A DNA stretch of 64,000 nucleotides from Caldifarciminota bacterium. Lineage in GTDB: Bacteria; Hydrothermota; Tepidihabitantia; Tepidihabitantales; CAIPLT01. Position 1 is the first letter of the stretch. Every line of letters begins with the position of its first letter. Of the stretch, positions 9,597-18,964 are shown piece by piece. The stretch spans positions 62,001-126,000 of the forward strand of contig CAIPLT010000015.1 of NCBI GenBank assembly GCA_903865935.1. Direction: 5' to 3'. Position numbers and translations under genes: made by a program. The notes below the pieces were generated by a model that saw only the letters and a program-made list of their open reading frames with translations, was not told where the DNA came from and did no database searches.

Positions 9597-10916
9597 TTGT
9601 TTTTTTTTCTCCTTGTAATTATACTTATACTCACCAAGGCATCATATGCTCAATATCTTGAGACTGTAATTCCAGTCGGCTCATTTCCTCGTGCTTTTGG
9701 TTATAACTCAACAAATTATAAAGTGTATTGTGCTAATTCTGGTGACAATACTGTAACGATAATTAATACGCAAAATAACCAGGTGATTACAACAATTCGG
9801 GTTGGGACATATCCATGTGCTTTTGCGTATAATTCTGCCAGTAACAAAATATATTGTGCTAACCAGCAGAGTAATGAAGTTTCTATAATCAATGGTGCGA
9901 CTAACGAAGTCATCAATACTGTTACTGTTGGTTTGCGACCAACCTCTTTGCTTTTTAATTCAACGAACAATAAAGTGTATTGTGCTAATTCAAGCGGTAA
10001 CAGCGTCTCTGTGATTGGTGGTGGAAATGATAATGTTGTTGCCACGATAAATGTCGGCGGTTTTCCGACTTGTTTGACGCTCAATTCGACTAATAATAAA
10101 ATTTATAGCGCTAACACTGATGGCAATACAGTTACAATTATTGATTGTGTGACCGATCAAGTAATTTCAACGGTTCCAGTTGGTATCAGTCCAAGTTCAA
10201 TAGCATATGACCCTGATAATAATGAAATTTACTGCTCAAGCTGGGCAAACGGCAGAATCCATATGATTAACGGTTCAACCAATCAATTAGTTGATAGCAT
10301 CATATATGGGAATGCCGGCCCGCAATCATTAATTAAATATTCTTTTTATAATAGAATCTTTTACGCAAATTTTACTGGCGACAATATTAAGGTAATTGAT
10401 GGGGGGTCAGATTCAGTTATCGGAACTTCTCAATTTTTAGTTGGGGAACGTCCATATACAATAATACCTACCTATGCTGGAATCTATTGCGCTAATTTAG
10501 GCAGTAACAGCATTGTAGTTATCGATCCTTTTTATGGTAATTTTATTATAAGGATTAATGTCGGATATCCAGTCGCGTTAATATCAAGTTCAATTAGAGT
10601 TTACGTTGCAAACTTGTTTTCTTCTAATGTATCCGTAATACGACAAAACCTTATCGGATTGGAGGAAAATAACACACGTATTGATTCCGAAGAAATCTTC
10701 AAAATCTATCCCAATCCCACAAAATCATATTTCACAATCCGCTCACCACAAATCACCAATAATGCTTCTTTGAAACTATTTGATATCACCGGAAAACTGA
10801 TAAAAGAAGTAAAAGTCACCAGACCAGAGATGTTAATCCCACTTAATGGAATTAAACCAGGAATTTATTTTATTGAAGTTGGCACAATAAGAAAAAAACT
10901 AATCGTAAGCACATAG
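9597..10916 (+). CDS. exported YVTN-repeat beta-propeller protein with C-terminal sorting domain
   Basis: 439 residues from a TTG start next to a long T run. It has a hydrophobic signal peptide ending near SYAQ and repeated blades of the form 'NKVYCANxxxNxVxVIDxxTNxVxxTIxVGxxP' (YVTN family). The last 80 residues hold a type A sorting domain: EIFKIYPNPTKSYF near the start, LFDITGKLIKEV, then GIYFIEV and a Lys-rich end. That domain is normally a secretion signal for the type IX system. TTG is the only start that keeps the signal peptide. Confidence 0.82.
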   Translation: MFFFLLVIILILTKASYAQYLETVIPVGSFPRAFGYNSTNYKVYCANSGDNTVTIINTQNNQVITTIRVGTYPCAFAYNSASNKIYCANQQSNEVSIINGATNEVINTVTVGLRPTSLLFNSTNNKVYCANSSGNSVSVIGGGNDNVVATINVGGFPTCLTLNSTNNKIYSANTDGNTVTIIDCVTDQVISTVPVGISPSSIAYDPDNNEIYCSSWANGRIHMINGSTNQLVDSIIYGNAGPQSLIKYSFYNRIFYANFTGDNIKVIDGGSDSVIGTSQFLVGERPYTIIPTYAGIYCANLGSNSIVVIDPFYGNFIIRINVGYPVALISSSIRVYVANLFSSNVSVIRQNLIGLEENNTRIDSEEIFKIYPNPTKSYFTIRSPQITNNASLKLFDITGKLIKEVKVTRPEMLIPLNGIKPGIYFIEVGTIRKKLIVST

Positions 10917-10947
10917 CATCTGCATTCTCACTAAAATCAAACTGTTG

Positions 10948-10976
10948 TTGACAACCAATAATTTTAGAATTAGACT
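10948..10976 (+). promoter_or_regulatory. promoter of the HlyD/ABC export operon
   Basis: TTGACA (10948-10953), 17-base spacer, TAGACT (10971-10976). A Shine-Dalgarno-like AGGAG lies before the ATG at 11014. Confidence 0.5.
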
Positions 10977-11013
10977 TTATATTCTTATTTTAGCATTTTA
11001 ATATAGGAGTAAT

Positions 11014-11877
11014 ATGAAAAAAAGAATTTTGATACCAGTTATTGTAATTGCAGTAGTTGTAATAATTTTGGTTGTTTTTCTGTCGCATCATCACAAAAAT
11101 GGTCTTGCTGGCTCGGGTATTATTGAAGCCGAAGAAGTTGCGGTTTCCGCTAAAGTCGGCGGACAGATTCAGGATTTAAGAATTGACGAAGGCTCAAAAG
11201 TGAAGACCGGTGATACAATGGTTCTTCTTGACCACAAAGAACTGTCGGCTCAGGAGAATATGGCGAAGGCAGGCCTTGTAGTTGCTAACCAGACACTCAT
11301 TGCCGCCCAGGAACAAAAACAGAATCTGGAAATAAATCTGGAACGGAGTCGCAAATTACATTCAACCGGTAATCTGTCGGATGCGGAATGGGAAAATATC
11401 CAGACTCAATACGAAGTGCTTAAAGCGAATTTGGAAAAAGCAGGTGCTGGTGTAAAATCATCCCAGTCACAACTCGAGCTTGCCCAGACCCAATTAGCCA
11501 ATGCATATATCCTGAGTCCGATTGATGGTGTGGTCTTAGGTAAGAACTTTAATAAAGGCGAACTGGTATTTCCTGGCGCCCAGCTGTTAAATCTCGCTGA
11601 TTTAAAACAGGCTTGGCTCAAAATCTATGTTCCGGAAAAAGAGATGGGTAAGCTGCATCTCGGCTCAAAAGCCGCAGTTTATGTTGATGCCTATCCCAAA
11701 AACCAGTTTGACGGTAATGTAACCTGGATTTCTTCGGAAGCCGAGTTCACACCTAAAAATATCCAGGTAAAAGAGGAACGTGCACAATTTGTATTTGCGG
11801 TAAAAATTTCTATCCCCAATCCTGATATGCTGCTCATGCCTGGAATGCCAGCGGATGCAAAAATAACCGAACAATAA
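11014..11877 (+). CDS. HlyD-family membrane fusion protein (YbhG-like)
   Basis: The periplasmic adaptor of an export pump, 287 residues. An N-terminal membrane anchor (residues 5-24) is followed by a biotinyl-lipoyl half (GSGIIEAEEVAVSAKVGGQI). A coiled-coil hairpin of about 70 residues (90-160) comes next, then the second lipoyl half (SPIDGVVLGK) and a beta-barrel. It is followed by two ATPase and two ABC-2 permease genes, the order seen in YbhGFSR-type drug or toxin exporters. No TolC-like gene lies in the window. Confidence 0.9.
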   Translation: MKKRILIPVIVIAVVVIILVVFLSHHHKNGLAGSGIIEAEEVAVSAKVGGQIQDLRIDEGSKVKTGDTMVLLDHKELSAQENMAKAGLVVANQTLIAAQEQKQNLEINLERSRKLHSTGNLSDAEWENIQTQYEVLKANLEKAGAGVKSSQSQLELAQTQLANAYILSPIDGVVLGKNFNKGELVFPGAQLLNLADLKQAWLKIYVPEKEMGKLHLGSKAAVYVDAYPKNQFDGNVTWISSEAEFTPKNIQVKEERAQFVFAVKISIPNPDMLLMPGMPADAKITEQ

Positions 11878-11937
11878 AACCACGGATTTAACAGATTAGA
11901 TGGATTCAGAAAAAATAGATCAATGAAATCTGTGGTT
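11878..11937. repeat. word-type palindrome AACCACGGATTT / AAATCTGTGGTT
   Basis: It fills the gap between the HlyD and first ATPase genes. Twelve-base arms pair with one mismatch around an AT-rich middle. This 'CACGGATT...AATCTGTGG' sequence is a word type that recurs between genes of unrelated bacteria. Confidence 0.65.
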
Positions 11938-11947
11938 ATGAAATCAT

Positions 11948-12865
11948 ATGCCAATAATTGAAGTCCAGGGTCTATCCAAGAAATTTAAAACTGTCTCGGC
12001 GCTTCAAAATCTCAATCTGGATGTCCAAACCGGCGAGATTTTCGGGATTATCGGTCCGGATGGTGCCGGCAAGACAACGTTCTTGCGCATCCTGACCGGC
12101 GTGCTGGTGCCGAGTTCCGGTAAAGTTAATGTTTGTAATGTTGATGTCGTGCGAAGTCCTGATTTTGTCAAATCCAAAATTGGTGTTGTGCCACAAACCT
12201 TTTCTTTGTATCCAGACCTCACAGTTGAGGAAAATCTCAATTTTTTCCGAAAGATGTATTTGATTGCTGAATCGGATTTCATCAAACGTAAAGAGCGACT
12301 TCTAAAGATTACCCGTCTCGGGCAATTTCTAAATCGTAGAGCTGATCAGTTGTCCGGCGGTATGCAGAAAAAACTCGCTCTAATTGCTTGCCTTTTGCAC
12401 ACACCCGAATTGCTGCTACTGGATGAACCCACAACCGGAGTTGACCCGATTTCAAGACGCGAACTCTGGGATTTTTTATATGATTTGTACGGACAAGGAA
12501 CCACGATTATTATATCAACACCCTATATGGATGAAGCTGAACGTTGCTCAAGGGTTGGTTTTTTGTATCGGGGTGAACTCTTAAGTGTTGATACACCGAG
12601 CAAAGTGCGTGAAAAATATCCATATAAAATATTGGAAATAAAATCAAAAAACAATGATTTAATCAGAAGCTTGAAATTCCCGATGAATTTACGGGTCATC
12701 GACCTTCGTCCGGCTGGTCAATTTCTTCATCTAATAACTGACCAATATCAACCTCAAGCAACAACCGACTTTTTACGAGAACAGCACGTCGAATTTGAAA
12801 TGAACCTGGTCGAACCGACTTTCGAAGACGCATTCATCGCTCTGATTAGACAGAAAAAAGACTGA
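11948..12865 (+). CDS. ABC transporter ATP-binding protein (export, first of two)
   Basis: 305 residues. Walker A GPDGAGKTT (about 36-44), signature LSGGMQKKLALI, Walker B LLLLDEPTTGVDP and a switch region ISTPYMDEAERC are all present. The D in the Walker A loop and the short C-terminal domain match CcmA/YbhF-type export ATPases. With the next gene it corresponds to the two halves of YbhF, here encoded as separate proteins. The reading is firm; the cargo is unknown. Confidence 0.92.
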   Translation: MPIIEVQGLSKKFKTVSALQNLNLDVQTGEIFGIIGPDGAGKTTFLRILTGVLVPSSGKVNVCNVDVVRSPDFVKSKIGVVPQTFSLYPDLTVEENLNFFRKMYLIAESDFIKRKERLLKITRLGQFLNRRADQLSGGMQKKLALIACLLHTPELLLLDEPTTGVDPISRRELWDFLYDLYGQGTTIIISTPYMDEAERCSRVGFLYRGELLSVDTPSKVREKYPYKILEIKSKNNDLIRSLKFPMNLRVIDLRPAGQFLHLITDQYQPQATTDFLREQHVEFEMNLVEPTFEDAFIALIRQKKD

Positions 12866-12870
12866 TGATT

Positions 12871-12934
12871 ACCACAAAAACACGAAATCCAAAAACGTTC
12901 TTTGTATCTTCGTGGATTTTCGTGCCTTCGTGGT
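12871..12934. repeat. word-type palindrome ACCAC..CACGAA / TTCGTG..GTGGT
   Basis: It lies between the two ATPase genes. The right arm reads GGATTTTCGTGCCTTCGTGGT and the left arm is its imperfect complement. It is a different word from the element in the previous gap. Confidence 0.65.
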
Positions 12935-12946
12935 AGATTTCCCATA

Positions 12947-13861
12947 ATGAAAACTATCGAAGTCTGTAACTTAACCAAGAAATTTGGCTCGTTCATAGCA
13001 GTTAATGATATTTGTTTTGATGTTTTTAAAGCAGAGATATTTGGTTTTCTCGGACCGAATGGTGCGGGCAAGACCACAACTATTCGTATGCTTTGCGGTA
13101 TTTTAACGCCAACATCAGGCAAAGGTACGGTTGCCGGTTTAGATATAATCCGCGAAAACGAAAAGATTAAATCACGTATCGGTTATATGTCTCAGAAATT
13201 CTCTTTATATAATGACCTGACCGTTGAAGAAAATATGGACTTTTTCGGCGGGATATATAATTTAGATAATACAGAGAAGACAAAGCGTAAAGAATGGGCA
13301 ATAGCCACGGCTGGGCTCGAGCAAGAACGAAAACGTATGACCAAGGAACTCCCGACCGGCTATAAACAGCGCCTCGCATTGGTCTGTGCATTATTGCATC
13401 GTCCGTCAATCGTTTTTCTTGATGAACCGACTGCTGGTGTTGACCCGATTTCACGCCGGCAGTTCTGGGATTTAATCTATAGGCTCAAAACCGAAGACCA
13501 GACCACGATTTTTGTTACAACTCATTATATGGACGAGGCGGAACACTGTGAGCGGATTGGACTAATTCAGGACGGAAAACTGACTGCTATCGGCGCACCT
13601 GCTGAACTAAAAGCTTCAATTAAATCAAAGATATTTTCGATTACCGCCGAACCATTCCTTGAAGTCAAAGAATTTTTGCAGAGCGAAAAAACAGTAAAAA
13701 AAGTTATTCCTTTCGGTTTATCTTGGCATATATTCTTAGAAAACGAAGCACAAGCTCAAAATATAAAAAATAAGCTCATAAACAAAAAATTGCACATCAA
13801 GAAATTTGAAGCAGTAATGCCATCTCTTGAAGATGTGTTCATTTCGATAATGGAAAAATAA
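12947..13861 (+). CDS. ABC transporter ATP-binding protein (export, second of two)
   Basis: 304 residues from the ATG at 12947; an upstream in-frame TTG would translate the palindromic repeat and was rejected. Walker A GPNGAGKTT, Walker B IVFLDEPTAGVDP and the switch THYMDEAEHC are intact. The signature is LPTGYKQRL rather than LSGGxxQR, a change seen in one half of some paired export ATPases. It probably works as a heterodimer with the preceding ATPase and the two downstream permeases. Confidence 0.92.
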   Translation: MKTIEVCNLTKKFGSFIAVNDICFDVFKAEIFGFLGPNGAGKTTTIRMLCGILTPTSGKGTVAGLDIIRENEKIKSRIGYMSQKFSLYNDLTVEENMDFFGGIYNLDNTEKTKRKEWAIATAGLEQERKRMTKELPTGYKQRLALVCALLHRPSIVFLDEPTAGVDPISRRQFWDLIYRLKTEDQTTIFVTTHYMDEAEHCERIGLIQDGKLTAIGAPAELKASIKSKIFSITAEPFLEVKEFLQSEKTVKKVIPFGLSWHIFLENEAQAQNIKNKLINKKLHIKKFEAVMPSLEDVFISIMEK

Positions 13862-13879
13862 TTAAAAAACAGTAATATT

Positions 13880-15013
13880 ATGAGAACTTTAGCAATCATC
13901 GCCAAGGAATTTCTGCATATCCGTAGGGATATTCGTATCCTCTATTTCGCATTAATCTGGCCGGTTGTGCTGCTTTTGCTTTTCGGATATACGGTCAGCT
14001 ATGACGTTAAAAACCTACCCGTAACCTTTTTTGACCTTAATCGAAAGAGCGAGAGCCGAGAATTGTACAATTCGTACCGCCAAACCGGTGTCTTCAGCAT
14101 GTCATTGAAAAATGACTTTTCCTGGGCAAAGAGTCTGAACCTGCTCGATAGAGGAAAAGCAAAAGCAGTCGCAATCATACCTTCCGACTTCAGCAAAAAA
14201 CTCAACCGCTTAGAGCCGACCTCTTATCAATTTCTGGTTGACGGTAGTGATAATAATACTGCCCAGATTCTTATTGGATATGCGGCGGGTATTACTCAAG
14301 ATTTTAATCAAAAGCAACTTATCGAGAATACGCAACGTTATGGCTCATCTGTGCCAACACTCAAACCACCAATTGATTATCGGATTCGGTTTTTATATAA
14401 CCCAACCTTAAAAAGCCAGAATTTCATCGTGACCGGACTCATCGCAATCATTATGATGAACATCGGGACACTGCTCACATCGCTGGCAATCAGTATTGAA
14501 TGGGAGCGGGGGACTATGGAACAACTCTTATACACACCAATTCGGGCACGCGAGTTTATTATCGGCAAACTCACTCCTTATTTCATCATTAGCTTAGTTC
14601 AGGTAACAATGGTTTTACTTATCAGTATTTTTGTCTTTAAAGTTCCGTTTCGCGGCAACATCCTGCTCTTTTATTTAGCCGCAACACTATTTCTACTCGG
14701 CGCTTTGGGCATTGGTTTATTTATATCTTTAGTTTCAAAGACTCAGCAGGTCGCTTCACAGTTCTCGTTTCTCGTTTCATTTTTACCGACATTTTTACTC
14801 TCGGGGTTTATCTTTCCAGTCGCAAGTATGCCGATAATTTTAAGAAGCTTGTCCTATCTAGTGCCGGCAACCTACTTTTTAAAAATCATGCGTGGACTAT
14901 TTTTGAAAGGTGCGGGACTCAATATCCTCTGGTTCGATTTTCTGATTATGTTTATTTTTGCAGCGTTTTTCATATTTATCAGCACAAGAAAGTTTAGCAA
15001 ACGAATCGCGTGA
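13880..15013 (+). CDS. ABC-2 type permease (first of two)
   Basis: 377 residues: one N-terminal transmembrane helix, an extracytoplasmic domain of about 150 residues (VTFFDLNRKSESRELYNS, LVDGSDNNTAQI), then five C-terminal helices with the ABC-2 pattern (SIEWERGTMEQLLYTPI; LSYLVPATYFLKIMRGLFLKG). This is the YbhS/YbhR layout. It starts 18 bases after the ATPase gene. Confidence 0.92.
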   Translation: MRTLAIIAKEFLHIRRDIRILYFALIWPVVLLLLFGYTVSYDVKNLPVTFFDLNRKSESRELYNSYRQTGVFSMSLKNDFSWAKSLNLLDRGKAKAVAIIPSDFSKKLNRLEPTSYQFLVDGSDNNTAQILIGYAAGITQDFNQKQLIENTQRYGSSVPTLKPPIDYRIRFLYNPTLKSQNFIVTGLIAIIMMNIGTLLTSLAISIEWERGTMEQLLYTPIRAREFIIGKLTPYFIISLVQVTMVLLISIFVFKVPFRGNILLFYLAATLFLLGALGIGLFISLVSKTQQVASQFSFLVSFLPTFLLSGFIFPVASMPIILRSLSYLVPATYFLKIMRGLFLKGAGLNILWFDFLIMFIFAAFFIFISTRKFSKRIA

Positions 15014-15015
15014 CA

Positions 15016-15081
15016 TGACAGGACTAACAGGATTTTTATGGACTGTATTTACACTAAGTCTTTATCCTGTAAATCCTGACG
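15016..15081. repeat. word-type palindrome GACAGGACTAACAGGAT / ATCCTGTAAATCCTGAC
   Basis: It lies between the two permease genes. The arms are near-perfect complements and each is built of two 'CAGGAT'-like words. It is another recurrent bacterial intergenic word type, different from those in the previous gaps. Confidence 0.7.
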
Positions 15082-15093
15082 AATAAAAATTAT

Positions 15094-16236
15094 ATGCGAG
15101 TACTTTTAACTTTTATCAAAAAGGAGTTAACTCAAGCGACGCGTGACCGAAGGATGCGGTTTATCCTTTTTGTTTCACCCTTGATGCAGTTGATACTATT
15201 CGGTTATGTAGTTACAACCAATATTAAAAACATCTCGCTTCTAATTGTCGACCATGAACAGTCAGTCGAAAGTCGCGAGTTTATTGAGTCGTTTTTCTCG
15301 TCTGGTTATTTCACCCGTGCGCATGTAAACGTAAATTCCAGCGACGATGCCGAAAAGCTGCTATTAAAGGATAGAGTAAAAGTAGCGATAATAATCCCAC
15401 CCGATTTTTCCAAGAATTTAGCACGTGAACATCAAACCTCGATTCAGATTCTGGTTGATGGTTCGGATGGTAATGCGGCAAATATTACCAAAGCGTATAT
15501 TGACCAGATAATCGCAAGTTATTCCCGAAATGTCCTGTTAAAGATTTTAAATTCCCAAACCGGTACTACCCAAATATCTTCAACTAACACACTGCTTGTA
15601 ACGCCCCAGATCCGGGTGCTTTATAACCCGTCTTTGAAAAGTTCGGCATTTATGGTGCCGGGAATTATTTGCCAGCTTCTGTTTATGGTAACTGCAGTTC
15701 TATCTGCTACGTCAATAACCAGAGAAAAAGAAATGGGTACTATCGAACAACTTTTTGTATCGCCATTAAATAGGGTTCAGTTCATATTCGGCAAGACGAT
15801 TCCTTTTGTTTTAGTTGGTTTTATTGACGTTATCTTAATTCTGGTGATGGCTAAAATCATGTATCAAATACCAATTAATGGCAGTCTTTTATTATTCTTC
15901 TTTGCATCGCTAATCTTTCTCTTTACCTCGTTGGGAATCGGACTCTTTGCCGCAAGTGTCTCAAAGACTCAAGCACAAGTTAGCCTAACGATTTTTCCGC
16001 TTATGATGCCGGCGAATCTCATGTCCGGGTTATTTTTCCCGATTGCTAGTATTCCACTCAGTTTACGCTGGGTTGCGTATATAAATCCGTTGACCTATTA
16101 TTTAATCATTGTGCGTGGAATACTCTTAAAAGGAGCAGGATTTTTCACTTTGTATAAAGAAATCGGATTCTTAGCTCTATTCGGAATATTCTTTTTCAGC
16201 TTTGCCGCAATGCGCTTCCGCAAACGAATGGACTAA
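15094..16236 (+). CDS. ABC-2 type permease (second of two)
   Basis: 380 residues with the same plan as its neighbour: N-terminal helix, extracytoplasmic domain (LLIVDHEQSVESREF; ILVDGSDGNAANI), then five helices with ITREKEMGTIEQLFVSPL and WVAYINPLTYYLIIVRGILLKG. The two permeases are clear paralogues and probably form the heterodimeric channel of the exporter. Confidence 0.92.
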   Translation: MRVLLTFIKKELTQATRDRRMRFILFVSPLMQLILFGYVVTTNIKNISLLIVDHEQSVESREFIESFFSSGYFTRAHVNVNSSDDAEKLLLKDRVKVAIIIPPDFSKNLAREHQTSIQILVDGSDGNAANITKAYIDQIIASYSRNVLLKILNSQTGTTQISSTNTLLVTPQIRVLYNPSLKSSAFMVPGIICQLLFMVTAVLSATSITREKEMGTIEQLFVSPLNRVQFIFGKTIPFVLVGFIDVILILVMAKIMYQIPINGSLLLFFFASLIFLFTSLGIGLFAASVSKTQAQVSLTIFPLMMPANLMSGLFFPIASIPLSLRWVAYINPLTYYLIIVRGILLKGAGFFTLYKEIGFLALFGIFFFSFAAMRFRKRMD

Positions 16237-16243
16237 AGGATTA

Positions 16244-16305
16244 CAACGAAGACACGAAGACAATATATCCTTCTGAGGAGCGAAAGCGACGAAGAATCTC
16301 TCCGT
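16244..16305. repeat. word-type repeat (CGAAGACACGAAGAC; CTGAGGAGCG..CGACGAAGAATCTC)
   Basis: It holds a half element of the 'cacgaagac' type joined to a 'tctgaG-GCGAAAGCGaCGAAGAATCT' word. The second word resembles the 'attctgagcgaagcgaagaatctc' repeat found between genes in many phyla. Confidence 0.55.
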
Positions 16306-16310
16306 TTTTA

Positions 16311-16338
16311 TTGACTATGAAAAACCTTAGCTTATAAT
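16311..16338 (+). promoter_or_regulatory. promoter giving a leaderless mRNA
   Basis: TTGACT (16311-16316), 16-base spacer, perfect TATAAT (16333-16338), then five bases to the ATG at 16344. Confidence 0.75.
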
Positions 16339-16343
16339 TTCTT

Positions 16344-17012
16344 ATGTTCTTTTTACCATTCTCAGTAGCAATTTTTTTCATATTAATTTTACTCCTGCCG
16401 GTTCTTTTTGTACTTATTTCGGTCGGCGCGGTTGGAGTTGCATTTCAAAAACTCGGGCTTTCTTCGGGAACTGGTCTGACGTTTTTATTTCTATCTTTAC
16501 TCGGCAGCGCGATTAATATACCAATTCAGGATAAAACGGTTGAAGTCGCCGAGAACAATCCTGAAGTATCAGGTTTGCATAGTTTCTTTTATGGAGTACA
16601 ACCGCATTTCCTGCAAAAACAGATATTAGCGATTAACTTAGGCGGATGTATTTTACCGGTGATGCTTTGCTTGTATCTTTTACCAAAAGTGCCGATAGTT
16701 CCAACTGTCGCATGCACCGCAATAATGATAGTTGTATCAAAACTATTAGCCCGACCAACACCAGGAATCGGTATCGCCATCCCGGCATTTATTCCGCCTG
16801 TTGTCTCGGCAATTTTAGCACTACTTTTTGTCGGACATCATTCAGCTACAGCCGTTGCTTATATTTCCGGTGTGCTGGGCGTTCTAATCGGCGCTGATTT
16901 ACTCAACATTCGAACCATTCAGAAATATGGACGGGGTGTAATGAGCATCGGTGGAGCAGGGGTTTTTGATGGAATATATTTGGTTGGAATCATTGCAGTT
17001 CTGATAACATAA
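16344..17012 (+). CDS. DUF1614 membrane protein
   Basis: 222 residues and about seven hydrophobic segments. The sequence fits DUF1614: GVAFQKLGLSSGTGLTFLFLSLLGSAINIPI near the start, ARPTPGIGIAIPAFIPPVVSAI in the middle, and GADLLNIRTI with GGAGVFDGIYLVGI at the end. Function is unknown. It has its own promoter, so it is probably not part of the exporter operon, and a terminator follows it. Confidence 0.85.
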   Translation: MFFLPFSVAIFFILILLLPVLFVLISVGAVGVAFQKLGLSSGTGLTFLFLSLLGSAINIPIQDKTVEVAENNPEVSGLHSFFYGVQPHFLQKQILAINLGGCILPVMLCLYLLPKVPIVPTVACTAIMIVVSKLLARPTPGIGIAIPAFIPPVVSAILALLFVGHHSATAVAYISGVLGVLIGADLLNIRTIQKYGRGVMSIGGAGVFDGIYLVGIIAVLIT

Positions 17013-17048
17013 TTTTAATCATATAAAACTCTACCTATAGGTAGAATA

Positions 17049-17076
17049 AAATATTACCGACCAGTAATATTTTTTT
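17049..17076 (+). terminator. terminator after the DUF1614 gene
   Basis: Stem AATATTAC / GTAATATT with a six-base loop, followed by a T run. Just before it, at 17031-17044, is a perfect 14-base palindrome CTACCTATAGGTAG. Confidence 0.75.
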
Positions 17077-17089
17077 CATACGAAAATAT

Positions 17090-17400
17090 CACCTAATCAT
17101 ATACATATCATATCCTTAAAGCCAATTTCTTGTAACATAGGGGAGGTATCCCCCGAATATAACAGTAAATAAAGGATTAAGGTGCTGGGGAATTGGAAAT
17201 AGCGATTAGTTTAAGATTATAGTCTGATATTACATTTGGTTCTTAATTGTCTATTTAGTCGGATAACTCATAGATTATATAATTAGTATTAAGAGTGAAA
17301 ATATAGCGGGAATATGGGTAGAGATATAAACCGCAAGCAAAACAGGTTATAAAAAGGTAAATAGCAAGGGGAATAAGGGAGTCAAATTAGAAAAAACCGG
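17090..17400 (+). repeat. intergenic element, copy B of a five-member family
   Basis: The head CATATCCTTAAAGCCAATTTCTTGTAAC, then the small hairpin GGGG AGGTAT CCCC at 17140-17154, match the layout of copies A and C. The rest is AT-rich and gene-free. It is the most diverged copy. The remaining bases up to 17450 show nothing else. Confidence 0.35.
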
Positions 17401-17450
17401 GAAACATTCAATTATCAATGACCAATTTAATCAAGTATATAAAATAAATA

Positions 17451-17478
17451 TTGACATTATGATTATTAATGCTATTTT
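17451..17478 (+). promoter_or_regulatory. promoter of the DUF4139 gene
   Basis: TTGACA (17451-17456), 16-base spacer, TATTTT (17473-17478). Confidence 0.5.
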
Positions 17479-17526
17479 ATTGCAGTTTGAACAGATATGA
17501 ATAATAAATATCTAATAGGAGGAACA

Positions 17527-18951
17527 ATGTTACAAAATTTCTCAAAGCTCTTTATGTGTTTATTTATTATCTGCACAATTTGTTTTGCGGTCAGCACTGA
17601 ACTAACAATCTATAATGACAATACTGGGCTGGTTAGAGAACAACGCGATATCGAACTAATCAAGGGACAAAACGAGGTTAAATTTACTGATGTCGCAGCT
17701 CAAATTGATGCAACCAGTGTTCATTTTAAATCAATCACCGACCCTGCTGGCACAACAGTCTTGGAACAGAATTTTGAATACGATTTGATTAGCCGGGATA
17801 AGCTCTTAAGCAAGTACATTGATAAGGAAATTGAGCTGGTTCGTCGGTTTGGTGTAAGCGGTGATAAGACCGAAATATTAAAAGGAACTCTCCTTTCCTT
17901 GCAGGGTGGGATGACCCTCAAGGTCGGCGATAAAATTTATAGCAATCCTTCAGGTGAAATTATACTGGATAAATTACCCGAAGGACTGATAACCAAACCA
18001 ACACTTTCATGGCTTGTCGATTGTGATAAATCAAGTGAAAATACGATTGAAGTCGGATATCTAACCAGTGGAATAAAATGGAATGCTGATTATATTGTTG
18101 TTGCTGATACCAATGATAAAAATATCGATTTGAATGGGTGGGTGACAATTGATAATAAGTCTGGTGCAACTTACAAAGATGCAAAACTAAAATTAATTGC
18201 CGGCGACATTCACCGTGTCAGCCCTCCTTCCACTGCATATCAAGGAGAACGGGAATTGTTTGTTAAAACAGCCGCAACAACTGCTCAATTTCAAGAAAAA
18301 AGTTTTTTTGAATATCATATGTATACATTGCAACGTAAAGCAACAATCCAAAATAACGAGACCAAGCAAATTGAATTTGTCTCAGCTAGTCAAGTGCCGG
18401 CAAAAAAACTTTTCATATATGCTGGCGCAAGAATGCCATTTTATGGTTATAACGAATATTCAAGAGCTGACCGTAATTACGGCGTTGAAACTAATAAAGA
18501 TGTATTTGTGATGTTAGAATTCAATAATTCTAAAGAAAATAATCTTGGAATTCCTTTACCAAAAGGAAGGATGCGGGTCTATAAAGCTGACACAGACCAG
18601 TCATTAGAGTTTATTGGCGAAGATTGGATAGACCACACACCAAAAGATGAGCTAGTTCGAATCTATTTAGGGAACGCTTTTGATATTGTCGGAGAAAGAG
18701 TTCAAACTGACTTTAAAATGGATGGCTTTGCTTCTGTCACTGAATCCTACAAAATTACACTTCGGAACCATAAAGAAGAACCGGTTAATGTCAAAGTTGT
18801 CGAACACTTATATCGCTGGTCTAACTGGAAAATAACTGCTAAATCACAGAACTATGACAAAACCGATTCCAGAACGATTGAGTTTAGTGTGCCAATTGAT
18901 AAAAACGGAGAGGCTGTTGTAACATATACGGTCGAGTATTGGTGGGAGTGA
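17527..18951 (+). CDS. exported DUF4139 domain protein
   Basis: 474 residues. I chose the ATG at 17527 because AGGAGG sits just upstream and the signal peptide (MLQNFSKLFMCLFIICTICFA) begins there; an in-frame ATG at 17497 lacks both. The mature part starts STELTIYNDNTGLVREQR and continues as a DUF4139 all-beta protein through NVKVVEHLYRWSNWKI and VTYTVEYWWE. Members are exported and of unknown function. It converges with topA 13 bases away. Confidence 0.88.
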   Translation: MLQNFSKLFMCLFIICTICFAVSTELTIYNDNTGLVREQRDIELIKGQNEVKFTDVAAQIDATSVHFKSITDPAGTTVLEQNFEYDLISRDKLLSKYIDKEIELVRRFGVSGDKTEILKGTLLSLQGGMTLKVGDKIYSNPSGEIILDKLPEGLITKPTLSWLVDCDKSSENTIEVGYLTSGIKWNADYIVVADTNDKNIDLNGWVTIDNKSGATYKDAKLKLIAGDIHRVSPPSTAYQGERELFVKTAATTAQFQEKSFFEYHMYTLQRKATIQNNETKQIEFVSASQVPAKKLFIYAGARMPFYGYNEYSRADRNYGVETNKDVFVMLEFNNSKENNLGIPLPKGRMRVYKADTDQSLEFIGEDWIDHTPKDELVRIYLGNAFDIVGERVQTDFKMDGFASVTESYKITLRNHKEEPVNVKVVEHLYRWSNWKITAKSQNYDKTDSRTIEFSVPIDKNGEAVVTYTVEYWWE

Positions 18952-18964
18952 TAGTAATATAAGT

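Noticed and set aside
9584-9600. Possible frameshift joining the two beta-propeller genes at a long T run
   Set aside because: The second protein begins with its own good signal peptide and belongs to a different repeat family, so they are two genes.
12902-12946. Upstream extension of the second ATPase gene
   Set aside because: It would translate a palindromic intergenic repeat; the ATG at 12947 starts exactly at the normal ATPase N-terminus.
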